The position numbers were made by a program, and so were the translations under genes. A stretch of 64,000 nucleotides of DNA from Sphingobacterium sp. UGAL515B_05. GTDB lineage: Bacteria; Bacteroidota; Bacteroidia; Sphingobacteriales; Sphingobacteriaceae. Position 1 is the first letter of the stretch. Every line of letters begins with the position of its first letter. This document shows positions 8,783 to 17,347 of the stretch, one piece after another. The stretch is taken from NCBI RefSeq assembly GCF_033097525.1, contig NZ_CP109907.1, forward strand, positions 4,340,001-4,404,000, written 5' to 3'. A model generated the notes under the pieces. That model was given only the letters and a program-made list of their open reading frames with translations. It ran no database searches and was not told where the DNA came from.

Positions 8783-9436
8783 TTGAAAAGAGTCTTCGTT
8801 ATCCTGTCCATTTTGCTGGTTTCATTTTTAATAGCAGCATTTTTTATCAAAGTCAATAAGAGGGAAACCTTGCTCTATAAGATACAGCAGTGGGTTACCT
8901 ACGATACAGCAGATTGGGAAAATTATGAACACAATAAACTGCTACTTGCCGCTGGGTCTACCGAAGTAACGACGACTGAAGTGGCAGCTGTAGAAGATGA
9001 AGATGATCTATACCCGGTTGATACAAATCGCATATCGCCAGAATTTAGGGCTTTAGAAATCGAAAAAATTAGAAAGTCAGATTTTGGACAATTAGTAATA
9101 GCGAAGTTACCACCGGATCATGAGGATGCACAAATCGCATTAATTCATCTCACGAATCGTAAATTGACCGATGTGATAATCAATCAGAAGATTAATATCA
9201 AAGTTGGAACTTGTTTTGAAAACCCAAAAACAGCAGGTAATTATCGTTGCGTGAGTTGTATGATTTTACTTTACAATCGAGCGAAGAAAAGTTGGGTGGA
9301 GGCTCCAAACGGTGAAAATTTCCTGAAAAATGCCTATGATTTTTACCAGGCGTCTGAAGGAGATATTTGGCAAGCACGCGACTTGTCCATGAGAATCCCT
9401 TATGATTATGCGCTTGTGGAAAAATATAGTAAGTAA
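8783..9436 (+). CDS. Hypothetical membrane-anchored protein
   Basis: 217 residues, starting with TTG at 8783, which puts a clean N-terminal anchor (VFVILSILLVSFLIAAFFI) directly after the start. The rest is soluble and extracytoplasmic, with an acidic linker (AAVEDEDDLYPVD) and two Cys in NYRCVSCMILLY. No domain is recognised. It leads a same-strand run with the DUF1266 gene (33 bp gap) and a further anchored protein, suggesting an operon of unknown function. Confidence 0.6.
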   Translation: MKRVFVILSILLVSFLIAAFFIKVNKRETLLYKIQQWVTYDTADWENYEHNKLLLAAGSTEVTTTEVAAVEDEDDLYPVDTNRISPEFRALEIEKIRKSDFGQLVIAKLPPDHEDAQIALIHLTNRKLTDVIINQKINIKVGTCFENPKTAGNYRCVSCMILLYNRAKKSWVEAPNGENFLKNAYDFYQASEGDIWQARDLSMRIPYDYALVEKYSK

Positions 9437-9469
9437 GATTTCTTTTAAGTAGTTAATATCAATACCGTT

Positions 9470-10228
9470 ATGTTTAAATTTTTAAGAGAATTATTGAATA
9501 CGGCAAAGGAAGGTGTGCATGAAGCCAAAGATGAACTTACTTTGAAAGCCGAAGAGGAAAAAAGGGCGGGGAGTTTAGCAAATGATAACAATATACTTCT
9601 GGATATTCCTTATGAAGAACAGTTTGGTAATGCATTAGGAGCTGCATTTAGAGTCATTGTTTTTGGGGACTGGTTTACGGTATTCGGAAGTACGGGAGAT
9701 GATGGAAGTTATCCGATTCACTTATATCAATTTGGAAATTATCCCAAAATTGATCAATATAGAAGTGATTTTATCAAATTGTTAAAAAGAGATTTTGGTA
9801 TAATAGATACAGACAGCTGTCTTGAATTGTTGAGTTCATATTTTACATTACTTGGAATAGAAAAGACAGGGACCGCATTGGAAGGAAAAAACAGCAAGAT
9901 CGATACAGCCGTTTGGGATATCTCCAAAGTAGGGGTAAATGCCTTTGTTGTTGCTGTAGCAAGTCATATTACGACATCCGCAACGGACGTTGGATATCTA
10001 TCAAAACCTGTGGCATTAGATGTTCTCAAAAAGTTGTCAGTATATGCGAAAAAGCATTTTAGTGATTGGTTGCTATTTTCCGATCAATTTATGGAAGGAG
10101 AAGATCAAGTTGGGTTAAATAGTAAAATTGGGAAATCTTACTTGAAAAGGTATATTGGATATCTTAAAGAAAAGAAAGGAAGTCCCTGGAATAATGTCGC
10201 ATGGTGGAATGGTAATCATTCCGTCTGA
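9470..10228 (+). CDS. DUF1266-domain protein
   Basis: 252 residues. The DUF1266 signature is visible from about residue 160: AVWDISKVGVNAFVVAVA, GYLSKPVALDVLKKL, FSDWLLFSDQFMEG and a terminal SPWNNVAWW. The N-terminus has an amphipathic helix rich in Lys/Glu. DUF1266 proteins (E. coli YbeU/YbeR relatives) have no known activity. The frame ends six codons after WW, while the next frame stays open for a further 60 codons of plausible protein, so this may be a frameshifted gene (see 10194-10406). Confidence 0.7.
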   Translation: MFKFLRELLNTAKEGVHEAKDELTLKAEEEKRAGSLANDNNILLDIPYEEQFGNALGAAFRVIVFGDWFTVFGSTGDDGSYPIHLYQFGNYPKIDQYRSDFIKLLKRDFGIIDTDSCLELLSSYFTLLGIEKTGTALEGKNSKIDTAVWDISKVGVNAFVVAVASHITTSATDVGYLSKPVALDVLKKLSVYAKKHFSDWLLFSDQFMEGEDQVGLNSKIGKSYLKRYIGYLKEKKGSPWNNVAWWNGNHSV

Positions 10229-10406
10229 GTGTTATCCCATGTGGCCTTCACATCCACTACATTTTACGGCTTTGGATTTGCGCTATCAATTGGAACAACA
10301 AATCGCTCAGAAAGAACTCCGAGACCATAGCTATCTCGAAGGATTGGATGCTATCGAGAAAGATGAAGGGGAAATTCCTATGTTCTATCTGATTTGTGTC
10401 AGTTAA
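10194..10406 (+). CDS. Short ORF, probable C-terminal continuation of the DUF1266 gene
   Basis: The +1 frame relative to the DUF1266 gene is open over its end and continues to a stop at 10406. It encodes SECYPMWPSHPLHFTALDLR, a helical RYQLEQQIAQKELRDHSYLE and the ending PMFYLICVS. The in-frame ATG at 10194 overlaps the upstream gene by 35 bp. Either this is a separate translationally coupled protein, or a one- or two-base indel near 10195-10225 split one gene. I favour a split gene. Confidence 0.45.
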   Translation: MSHGGMVIIPSECYPMWPSHPLHFTALDLRYQLEQQIAQKELRDHSYLEGLDAIEKDEGEIPMFYLICVS

Positions 10407-10423
10407 TTTTTTTTGCGAAATAA

Positions 10424-10918
10424 ATGAATTCTAAAGGCATTGTTTTGGTTATCAGTTGTGTGTTGATCGTTGTCGTGTTGACAGAAGTCTATAAGAAAAA
10501 TGTAGCTGAAAATTATTTATACGGTGTTAAAAAAAGCTATGAGATGAATGATCATTTTGAAACAGATAAATTAAGAAAACTGTCGTCACGACCCTTTCTA
10601 TTTGGTATAGAAGATAATCTGTTAAGTGACGAAGATTATTTTTTTGATGAAAATTATTTTTATGCTGTCGCTCGAAAAGACGGGGCAGGTAGATCCTTTA
10701 GGTTAGTGGATATTATTGAACTTCGTAGGACATCGACTCAAATTAATAATCACTATATCTGGCAAGTTGTCGTTCAATTGGATAGTAAGGGACAGTCCAT
10801 TTTCAGTTTTACGCATAACTATTCCCTCTGGAATAGAAATTTCTATGTTTTTTATCAAAAAATACGAGAATTAAATCCACATGCAATCAAATCAAAATGG
10901 AGTTTGTGGACGATGTAA
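10424..10918 (+). CDS. Hypothetical membrane-anchored protein
   Basis: 164 residues with one N-terminal membrane helix (GIVLVISCVLIVVVLTEVY) and a soluble domain with many aromatic and acidic residues (DEDYFFDENYFYAVARKDG). It follows the DUF1266 reading by 17 bp on the same strand and is probably the third gene of that operon. The domain's strand-rich pattern resembles a small PH-like fold, but that is a guess; I recognise no family. Confidence 0.55.
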   Translation: MNSKGIVLVISCVLIVVVLTEVYKKNVAENYLYGVKKSYEMNDHFETDKLRKLSSRPFLFGIEDNLLSDEDYFFDENYFYAVARKDGAGRSFRLVDIIELRRTSTQINNHYIWQVVVQLDSKGQSIFSFTHNYSLWNRNFYVFYQKIRELNPHAIKSKWSLWTM

Positions 10919-11129
10919 TTTTATGAATTAGGAAACTGGGTGTGCCTTCGCTTATCCCCATCCGATGATTATTCACCGATGATTTTCTTTGTTTCACCGA
11001 AATAGATTAAGAGAAGTCCGTATTGCCATCTATATTTAAGACGTTTGAACAATTCGTGTTCGAGATCTAATTAGATTACTTTGGTTCGATATTTAATTTT
11101 TATAATTGAGATTTTATAAAGACTTTCAG

Positions 11130-12332
11130 ATGATGAGTACGTTAATTAAGGCTGGTTCCCTTGTGTTTGTGTTTTGTTTCGTAATTGCAATTGGGAGGTC
11201 TCAGTCTCAGATTCCACAAGCGAAGATGCATTTGGTTAAAATGTCATCCTATTCACTATTAATGGAAAGTGCGGGGAAAAATTTGAAGGATAAGCGTTAC
11301 CAGGCCGCTCTAAACGATTTTAAAGCTGCTTTTATACAGAAAGATTCGGTGGGTAAATACGATTATGCGAATGCGATGGTGGCAGCGGCTAATGTAGACA
11401 GTGTGGACTTGGCAATAGCGTGGTTTGAGGAAGGAATTAAGCTGGGACTTGGAATAACTGATGATGAGTACCGGTATTTTTCATCGGCCGAGGAATTTCA
11501 AAATTTAAAACAACAAAGTGCCTATCAAAATCAATTGGATCGGCTATCATTAAAGGTAGCTCAGTTGAAAAAGCAACAAGCTGAGGCTAAACGTGAGTGG
11601 TTAAAAAAGATTCAACACAATAGTTCAAGGGGGGCAGGTGAGGTGGTCAAATCAGGTTTTGCTTTATATTGGAATCAAATGGGCGATAGTCTTGTACCCT
11701 ATTTGGTCTATCTACCTGCGAAGCTTAAAGATAAAAACAACGTAAGAGCTATCGTCTACTTACATGGTGGCGTCTCAAGTGTCACTGAGTTCCAGTTCGC
11801 GGACCCAAGTGTAGCGGACGAGCCGATTTTTAAATTGGCAGATCGTATGGGATTTGTTGTAATTTATCCCTTTGGAAAAAAATCGTACGGTTGGGTACGA
11901 CAACGTCCTGCCTTTCAACAGGTGTTAGCAATTACCGAAGAAGTCAAACTTAACTATTCACTGGATAGCAAAGAAATTTACCTTGGTGGAATGTCTAATG
12001 GTGGTACAGCCGTTTATTGGTTTGCCGCCCAAAGTAATACACCATTTAGTGCCTTCTTCACATTATCTGCCGATTGTGAACTCGTTATTGAGCCGATCGA
12101 TTGGGAACGGTTACACAGCGATAGACCAATATATTCTTTTCACACGGCTGACGATACAATCTATCCAATAGCGAAGGTCAGTGCTGTCTACGCTAGCCGA
12201 AAATCATCGGCTTGGTATCTTCGGACACTGAAGGCTGGTGGCCATGGGTTCATTTACGACCCCGTGAAAGGAAATGAATTATTCATGCAGTGTATTACTG
12301 AAATGCTGGAGGGCGTTCATAGGGCAAGATAA
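11130..12332 (+). CDS. Secreted alpha/beta hydrolase with N-terminal repeat domain
   Basis: The ATG at 11130 is preferred over a TTG eight codons upstream because the signal peptide follows it directly (MMSTLIKAGSLVFVFCFVIA). Residues about 40-130 look like TPR-type helices (SAGKNLKDKRYQAALNDFKAAF), followed by a short coiled coil (LSLKVAQLKKQQAEAKREW). The C-terminal half is an esterase/peptidase fold: YLHGGV oxyanion hole, Ser289 in GGMSNGG, Asp341 or 342 in HTADD, His372 in GGHGF. Probably a periplasmic or surface esterase; the substrate is unknown. Confidence 0.75.
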   Translation: MMSTLIKAGSLVFVFCFVIAIGRSQSQIPQAKMHLVKMSSYSLLMESAGKNLKDKRYQAALNDFKAAFIQKDSVGKYDYANAMVAAANVDSVDLAIAWFEEGIKLGLGITDDEYRYFSSAEEFQNLKQQSAYQNQLDRLSLKVAQLKKQQAEAKREWLKKIQHNSSRGAGEVVKSGFALYWNQMGDSLVPYLVYLPAKLKDKNNVRAIVYLHGGVSSVTEFQFADPSVADEPIFKLADRMGFVVIYPFGKKSYGWVRQRPAFQQVLAITEEVKLNYSLDSKEIYLGGMSNGGTAVYWFAAQSNTPFSAFFTLSADCELVIEPIDWERLHSDRPIYSFHTADDTIYPIAKVSAVYASRKSSAWYLRTLKAGGHGFIYDPVKGNELFMQCITEMLEGVHRAR

Positions 12333-12444
12333 CCGATAAAGCGGTAGGGTTGTAAAGAATCCAATTTCAACGGTTGGATATATAGAAAAAGAAAAATGGC
12401 TAAAACTGTAATCTAATTGCTTTTGTTATCTTAAGTAAAACGTT

Positions 12445-12885
12445 ATGGGTAAATTACGATTATTGATCATGAATGTGTTGATAGTTTTTTTTTACGGAGC
12501 TTGTCAATTACCTCAGCGCCCGCCACAATCCAGTACAAATGAATCTAAGCGCAAGGCAGAAGAATTACCTTCTAACGTAACTTTTTTTGGTGGTGGAAGA
12601 TCTAAGGAAATGAATATGGTATCAGGGAAAACGGATACTATTTTTATTTCAGTCCATCAGGCGGATTCGGTTCTTATCAAAATAAAAACTCCCACGGATA
12701 CAGCCAATGTACGAATTAGTCAGCTTTTTCTGCCCAATGGTTCGGCTGATGGCCCCTTTGGCCAAGAACTTGCCTATAGATTTAAAGATGTTGGCCAATA
12801 TCATATTACTGTGAATGAGAATAAAATGGTAGGGAATCATTACTCAGGGCCATATGTAGTGCAAATTGTGCCAATAGTTCAATAG
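12445..12885 (+). CDS. Hypothetical lipoprotein
   Basis: 146 residues with a lipoprotein signal (NVLIVFFYGAC, acylated Cys about 20) and a Pro/Ser/Thr-rich linker. The mature part is beta-rich and ends with a strand pair (YHITVNENKMVGNHYSGPYV) that would fit an immunoglobulin-like or pre-peptidase C-terminal-like sandwich. No catalytic motif is seen. It is 112 bp after the hydrolase, possibly in the same transcript. Confidence 0.6.
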   Translation: MGKLRLLIMNVLIVFFYGACQLPQRPPQSSTNESKRKAEELPSNVTFFGGGRSKEMNMVSGKTDTIFISVHQADSVLIKIKTPTDTANVRISQLFLPNGSADGPFGQELAYRFKDVGQYHITVNENKMVGNHYSGPYVVQIVPIVQ

Positions 12886-12908
12886 TGCACTTGAAATAAT
12901 AGAATAGA

Positions 12909-12951
12909 ACAATAGTTATTCCAAGTGAAATGGATTCAGAATAACTATTGT
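12909..12951. terminator. Terminator-like inverted repeat
   Basis: A perfect 13-bp stem (ACAATAGTTATTC and its complement) with a 17-nt loop lies between the convergent genes ending at 12885 and 13020. There is no long U tract. Confidence 0.55.
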
Positions 12952-13019
12952 CGCATTCAGAAATTTATTACAGCAGCCCTTCTGCTAGTATAGGATTAAA
13001 ACGAGATCTTCTTTCTAGG

Positions 13020-13466
13020 CTACTCAACATCACCTGTGTACTTAATCGTATTATCCACGTAAAGAGCTGATTTTTTAGCATCATATTTATAGTTATCCTT
13101 TTGATAAATGTCGTTTTCGACTTTATCCAGGATAATGTTTTTTTTACTGTCATCAGGTAAAAATAATTCTACCTTTGATTTATCCTCGCTAAGGACAACA
13201 AAGGCACTAATGACAGCTTTCCCTTCTTCTTTCTCCGTTGGATTCAGGCGTAAGCCAACATTAAAGACCTGGATACATCCTTGTTTGATCTCACTCCAAG
13301 TTTGTCCCGCTGCGACTAAACAACCGTGCTCATCCTTGCTGCCGCCGATCGATGGAGTTGCTTCCTTGCTTTGATCAGTTGTTTCTTTTGATTCGCTGTT
13401 CTTGGGAGCATTGTTACAGGCTGTAAAAGTAACAAGGCTCATGACTATAAATGCTAATTTTCTCAT
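13020..13466 (-). CDS. Hypothetical lipoprotein
   Basis: The ATG at 13466 gives a 148-residue lipoprotein (MRKLAFIVMSLVTFTAC); the longer in-frame reading lacks signal features. After a low-complexity Ser/Glu/Thr/Lys linker comes a compact domain with the pattern GCLVAAGQTWSEIKQGCIQ, two Cys likely disulphide-linked, then VLSEDKSKVELFLP and KYDAKKSALYV. That G-C-x(13)-G-C-I motif recurs in small Bacteroidota lipoproteins, but I know of no function. Confidence 0.65.
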   Translation of the reverse strand: MRKLAFIVMSLVTFTACNNAPKNSESKETTDQSKEATPSIGGSKDEHGCLVAAGQTWSEIKQGCIQVFNVGLRLNPTEKEEGKAVISAFVVLSEDKSKVELFLPDDSKKNIILDKVENDIYQKDNYKYDAKKSALYVDNTIKYTGDVE

Positions 13467-13773
13467 TTGAATCGGTTTTTTATATGTTCTCTCATGTTCA
13501 CACAATAAATATACCATAGTCTTCTGTTTATTCATTAATCGACTTATTACGGTAGGCTTTCATCCTTTTCTTAAATATAGAGTGAAGCTCCGCTGTATAG
13601 CAGAAAAATGTGTGTAGCGTAAATCAATATTGTCATAGGACAAGTCGAATTTCTGTATAGTTTATTAATATTGTGGTGCCGCTCGATGCAATCATTTATC
13701 TCAATATATTGAACGGAATGATTTTAAGCCAGTGTAGATAGACAAAAGTATTCTTATCATTTATAAACATCGT

Positions 13774-14208
13774 ATGAAACATAAAGATCGTCCTGTCAAA
13801 AATTTGGTTTCGGTTATTTTAGTTGAAAAGCCACTAGCCCATGTTTGGAAATACTGGAATGATGCTGATGCAATTATGCAATGGAATATTCCATTTGACG
13901 ATTGGCACTGTCCTGCTGTTCATATTGACTTTAGGGAAGGCGGGATGTTTAATTTTAGAATGGAGCAAAAAAATAGCCGGGAGGGATTTGATTATGTAGG
14001 CGTTTACGATGAGATTATTTGGATGGAATACATTGGAAGTATCAGTGGAGGGAGAACCTGTGTTGTTGAATTTCAGGCGATTGATAACAATACGATTATC
14101 CGGGAAACTTTCGAGCCTGATACATTTACACCTTTGGAACTACAACAGTCTTTTACCGATGGGGTCTTGTTAAGTTTTAAAAAATTTATAGAAAACAAAT
14201 CGCTGTAG
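13774..14208 (+). CDS. SRPBCC/AHSA1-family protein
   Basis: 144 residues with the START-like helix-grip fold of the AHA1-C-terminal-like group: VILVEKPLAHVWKYWNDADAI at the N-terminus, MQWNIPFDDWHCPA, REGGMFNFRMEQK, YVGVYDEI and the closing helix QQSFTDGVLLSFKKFIE. Such proteins bind small hydrophobic ligands. It is 45 bp upstream of the alpha/beta hydrolase 14254-15039 on the same strand, probably one operon. Confidence 0.85.
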   Translation: MKHKDRPVKNLVSVILVEKPLAHVWKYWNDADAIMQWNIPFDDWHCPAVHIDFREGGMFNFRMEQKNSREGFDYVGVYDEIIWMEYIGSISGGRTCVVEFQAIDNNTIIRETFEPDTFTPLELQQSFTDGVLLSFKKFIENKSL

Positions 14209-14253
14209 AAGCGTGTTGCTACTGACAGAAATATAGACTTTATAGGATAAATT

Positions 14254-15039
14254 ATGCGTGAAATAGAATCGAAAAGCGGTTATGCACCTGCAAATGGAAT
14301 AAAACTTTACTACGAAATATTCGGCACAGGAGAGCCTTTAGTATTGATTCATGGCGGAGGTTCCTCTGGCTACACTGATTTTGAAGAGACAGTAAAAAGA
14401 TTGCATGATCAGTACCAGTTGATTGTGATAGACCTGCAAAATCATGGAAGATCCGAACACAGAACCACTCCCGAAACCTTCGAGCAGGATGCGAAAGATA
14501 TTTCGGCTGTTCTTGACTTCTTTTATATTGAAAAAGCTTCATTTTTCGGTTTTAGCAATGGAGCGACAACACTTTTGAAATTTGTGACGATGTATCCGGA
14601 CAAGGTGGAAAAGCTGATTGCTGCATCGGGAAATACCAAAAGAGAGGGGCTTTTAGATGGTTTTTTTGAAAGTATGGAAGCTTCAACGATCAACGATATA
14701 CCGCCTTCTCTCAAAGAAAATTTTATGAAGCTGAACCCAGATCCAGAGAAATTTCGAAATATGTATGAAAAAGATAGCCAGCGCATGATAAACTTTAAAG
14801 ACTTCGAAACGGAATCCTTAAGCCTTTTGACCTGCCCGGTATTTTTGATAGGTGGAGACCAAGATGTTGTAAAAACGACACATCTAGCTGCCATGCAACA
14901 GCAGATTCCTCATGCTCGACTACTTATTTTACCGGCTAATCATGGGAACTATATGATGGCTGATTTTAATGGCGATGTAAATGACCAACTGATCGATTTT
15001 ACACTAGGACAAATACAGCATTTTTTGGCACCCAATTGA
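14254..15039 (+). CDS. Alpha/beta hydrolase
   Basis: 261-residue cytoplasmic alpha/beta hydrolase. Oxyanion-hole motif LIHGGGSSG at 32-39, nucleophile Ser101 in GFSNGA, acid Asp in IGGDQD near 203, and His230 in PANHGNY. The DLQNHGRSEH strand after the first motif is typical of carboxylesterase/C-C-hydrolase-like members. The preceding SRPBCC gene suggests a shared small-molecule substrate, unidentified. Confidence 0.88.
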   Translation: MREIESKSGYAPANGIKLYYEIFGTGEPLVLIHGGGSSGYTDFEETVKRLHDQYQLIVIDLQNHGRSEHRTTPETFEQDAKDISAVLDFFYIEKASFFGFSNGATTLLKFVTMYPDKVEKLIAASGNTKREGLLDGFFESMEASTINDIPPSLKENFMKLNPDPEKFRNMYEKDSQRMINFKDFETESLSLLTCPVFLIGGDQDVVKTTHLAAMQQQIPHARLLILPANHGNYMMADFNGDVNDQLIDFTLGQIQHFLAPN

Positions 15040-15073
15040 TCACTGTTCAATCGAATAAGCTCGCGCCCAAGGT

Positions 15074-15295
15074 TTATCGATAATTACGCATATTACGTTC
15101 CATCTTACGTATGCGCTGTTCGTTTTTTCCGTCAACACGAGATGCAACCGCCCAAATGGCTGCGGGTATCCAACCCAGTATAGTCATCTGTAGGATCAAA
15201 CAGAGAATGCCACTTAGAATCTTACCGCGTAAGAAAAACGATAACCAAGGAAGTAAGACTGCTATTAATATCATAAATAATAGGGTTATAAACAT
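15074..15295 (-). CDS. YqaE/Pmp3-family membrane protein
   Basis: A 73-residue protein with two membrane helices: LLFMILIAVLLPWLSFFL and GILCLILQMTILGWIPAAIW, followed by a basic cytoplasmic tail. The LLPWLSFFLRG...ILCLILQMTILGWIPA pattern is diagnostic for the UPF0057/Pmp3 proteolipid family, linked to salt and membrane-potential stress. Convergent with the hydrolase gene. Confidence 0.85.
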   Translation of the reverse strand: MFITLLFMILIAVLLPWLSFFLRGKILSGILCLILQMTILGWIPAAIWAVASRVDGKNEQRIRKMERNMRNYR

Positions 15296-15548
15296 TAAAA
15301 TACAAAAGTACGGTATTCACCATTAAAAATCGCGAATAATATCAACTAAAGCAAATTAAATTATTTTTTGTCTGTTTGTAATGTATTGATATTTAATGTG
15401 TAATGGTTTTTTCGTTGCTAGAATAGGGAAATGTTAAGAAAACTTAAAATATGCCTTCCGACGGATGATTTTTAAAATTTTGAGGAGGTGTGGCACCAAT
15501 GTTGATGTTCCCCTGTCGAATATTTTAGATGCAGATTACATAGAATAA

Positions 15549-15764
15549 ATGACGGAAAACATGGGAAACAACAATAGTGTTATTGAAAATTTAGACAGCA
15601 AATATCGTGGATATCTAGAGGATGAGGGGAAATGGCTCAATGAAGGTTTTAAGAATATTTTCATCGATGGGGTACCGAGTAAAGAAAACCTGAAAACATC
15701 GGTTTATCTTATGTTACCACAAGAGATCAGAGAATATGTTGATCAATTGTTACTCAACGATTGA
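15549..15764 (+). CDS. Hypothetical small protein (71 aa)
   Basis: A small acidic soluble protein with no signal or membrane segment. It contains a helical, charged region (RGYLEDEGKWLNEGFKNI) and VYLMLPQEIREYVDQLLL. No family is recognised. An imperfect terminator hairpin begins 28 bp after the stop, which supports a real transcription unit. The second in-frame Met (codon 5) is an alternative start. Confidence 0.5.
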   Translation: MTENMGNNNSVIENLDSKYRGYLEDEGKWLNEGFKNIFIDGVPSKENLKTSVYLMLPQEIREYVDQLLLND

Positions 15765-15792
15765 TTATAACATTATAGGAATAAGTAATTCA

Positions 15793-15843
15793 AAGTAAAA
15801 GTTTACTAGAATCAGTTTTTTCTGATTTTAGTAAGCTTTACTT
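15793..15843. terminator. Imperfect hairpin between convergent genes
   Basis: Arms of 22-23 bp around a six-base T loop, with one bulge and two mismatches (AAGTAAAAG against CTTTACTT at the base, AGAATCAG against CTGATTTT near the loop). It sits between the genes ending at 15764 and 15876 and could serve both. Confidence 0.6.
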
Positions 15844-15875
15844 GTTTAAACGGGAGAGGGCAGACCACGTCTCCA

Positions 15876-16421
15876 TTAAATGCCATATTCTTTCACGGTT
15901 TGGCAAATTTGCTCTTTTTGTTTTCGGCTTAATACGTTCAACATGGTAAGGATTTCTCTACCTTGAAAAGTCTCAAGCTCAAGTCTAGGCCCCAACCAAT
16001 TGCTTTCAATAATACGGATATTAACGATTTGAATGTAGGGCACGAATACCAGCGCATCCAAATCTGCTAAAGCCCACATACTCCCGGTCTTCTTTTTAAT
16101 CCGTTTAAAATACAATCCTTTTTTATCTGTCCGGGCTCGGATGACCTTCATGTTGCTCTTTAGAAGAAGGAAGCCGCCGATAATAAAAGATAAGTGGAGT
16201 AACAGCATAAATAATGAAACTAAAAAGCGAAATACGTCTTTAAAGTCAAGTACCATGGCACTGAAATTCTCTTTAAATGAATCATTCGGATGATAACCGA
16301 TGAAACATGTAGATATCCCCATTAAAATCAAGATACTACCGATGATAATGGATCGCCAATTGGGTAGGTAATAATTTATAAAGGTTTCACTGTCTGTGGC
16401 TGCTAATTTTCTCCTTTTCAT
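15876..16421 (-). CDS. Two-helix membrane protein, STM3941-like
   Basis: 181 residues. Membrane helices are around residues 24-42 (IIIGSILILMGISTCFIGY) and 65-87 (FLVSLFMLLLHLSFIIGGFLLL). The C-terminal domain (KGLYFKRIKKKTGSMWALADL, then PRLELETF) resembles the bacterial PH-like STM3941 family. Such proteins have no defined function. It is monocistronic. Confidence 0.6.
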   Translation of the reverse strand: MKRRKLAATDSETFINYYLPNWRSIIIGSILILMGISTCFIGYHPNDSFKENFSAMVLDFKDVFRFLVSLFMLLLHLSFIIGGFLLLKSNMKVIRARTDKKGLYFKRIKKKTGSMWALADLDALVFVPYIQIVNIRIIESNWLGPRLELETFQGREILTMLNVLSRKQKEQICQTVKEYGI

Positions 16422-16634
16422 ATCTAAATATAGGGGCCTTATAAATTGACCGTATAGAAGACTTACAATTCGTTCAAAAGCATTTATAATTCGATAACTA
16501 TTGTTATAAAGGCATGAAGTCTGTTTTTGAAATTATTATGAACTTGTTTATTGGTCGCGTCGAAATCCATGTTACCGAAGATTGGACCACTGCACATCTG
16601 CGATCTGGATGAGGTCGATACGAAAGAGTTGCGA

Positions 16635-16642
16635 TACATTTG
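16635..16642 (+). promoter_or_regulatory. Candidate -7 promoter element of the GNAT gene
   Basis: TACATTTG followed by C matches the Bacteroidota TAnnTTTG element and lies 27 bp before the GNAT start. I see no good TTTG at the expected -33 distance, so this is tentative. Confidence 0.35.
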
Positions 16643-16668
16643 CACTATAAATCAAACTATTTAATGAA

Positions 16669-17115
16669 ATGAATTATAACATTAGAAAGGCAAGTCTTGA
16701 GGATCTTGATCAAGCAGCGGCGTTATTCAATCTTTATCGAATTTTCTACAGACAGGAATCGGATTTGGAAAAAGCCAAAGAATTTTTGAGGGAGCGATTT
16801 TTGTACGGAGAGTCAGAAATCTTTTTGGCAATTCAGGGCGAACAAGCTGTTGGTTTTGTTCAGCTTTATAAATTGTTTCATTATACTAAATTGCAGCGAC
16901 AGTGGTTGTTGAGTGATCTATTTGTGCATCCTGATCATCGGAGTAAAGGTCTTTCGGTTCGGCTTATCGATCGTAGTAAAGTCTGGTGCGAAGAGACCGG
17001 GGCTTGTGGTCTGATGCTTGAGACCGAGAAAACAAATGTTATCGGTAATAGTCTTTATCCCAGGTGTGGATTTGAATACGACGGCATGCATAACTATTAT
17101 CATTGGTGGCGATAA
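16669..17115 (+). CDS. GNAT-family N-acetyltransferase
   Basis: 148 residues with the Gcn5-related fold: N-terminal YNIRKASLEDLDQAAALFNLY, the central strand with GFVQLYKLF, motif A LLSDLFVHPDHRSKGLSVRLI (acetyl-CoA pyrophosphate loop, degenerate R/Q-x-x-G-x-G as HRSKGLS) and motif B GACGLMLETEKTN...LYPRCGFEYD. The acceptor is unknown. Standalone gene followed by a hairpin at 17120. Confidence 0.88.
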   Translation: MNYNIRKASLEDLDQAAALFNLYRIFYRQESDLEKAKEFLRERFLYGESEIFLAIQGEQAVGFVQLYKLFHYTKLQRQWLLSDLFVHPDHRSKGLSVRLIDRSKVWCEETGACGLMLETEKTNVIGNSLYPRCGFEYDGMHNYYHWWR

Positions 17116-17119
17116 CCTT

Positions 17120-17160
17120 AACTGGATCGCCAGGGCACTTCTGCGCCTGGCGATCCAGTT
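17120..17160. terminator. GC-rich hairpin after the GNAT gene
   Basis: A 15-bp perfect stem (AACTGGATCGCCAGG and its complement) with an 11-nt loop starts 5 bp after the GNAT stop. It has no U tract and could terminate either the GNAT transcript or one from the opposite strand. Confidence 0.55.
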
Positions 17161-17180
17161 GGCTACTTGGATTCATCAAT

Positions 17181-17273
17181 TCAGTGTGTCCACTGCGTAT
17201 TTAAATCTGGATTAAGATTTTGAATCCGTGCTATCACTTCATCACTCACTGTTTTGTCAAAAATATTTTTCAT
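17181..17273 (-). pseudogene. Remnant of a DUF1569 gene (5' end)
   Basis: Reading from ATG 17273, the minus strand encodes 30 residues beginning MKNIFDKTVSDEVIARIQNL and ending with a QW motif before TGA. This matches the usual start of DUF1569 (DinB-like) proteins, where a W followed by GKM and MLAH motifs should come next. Everything after QW is missing. The stop is 20 bp from the GC-rich hairpin at 17120-17160. Confidence 0.55.
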
Positions 17274-17347
17274 AATTTAATGCTAATTGGTTTTCAGGTT
17301 GCTGGAACTTTGGTTGGGGATGATAACGTACGAAATAATAATCTATA

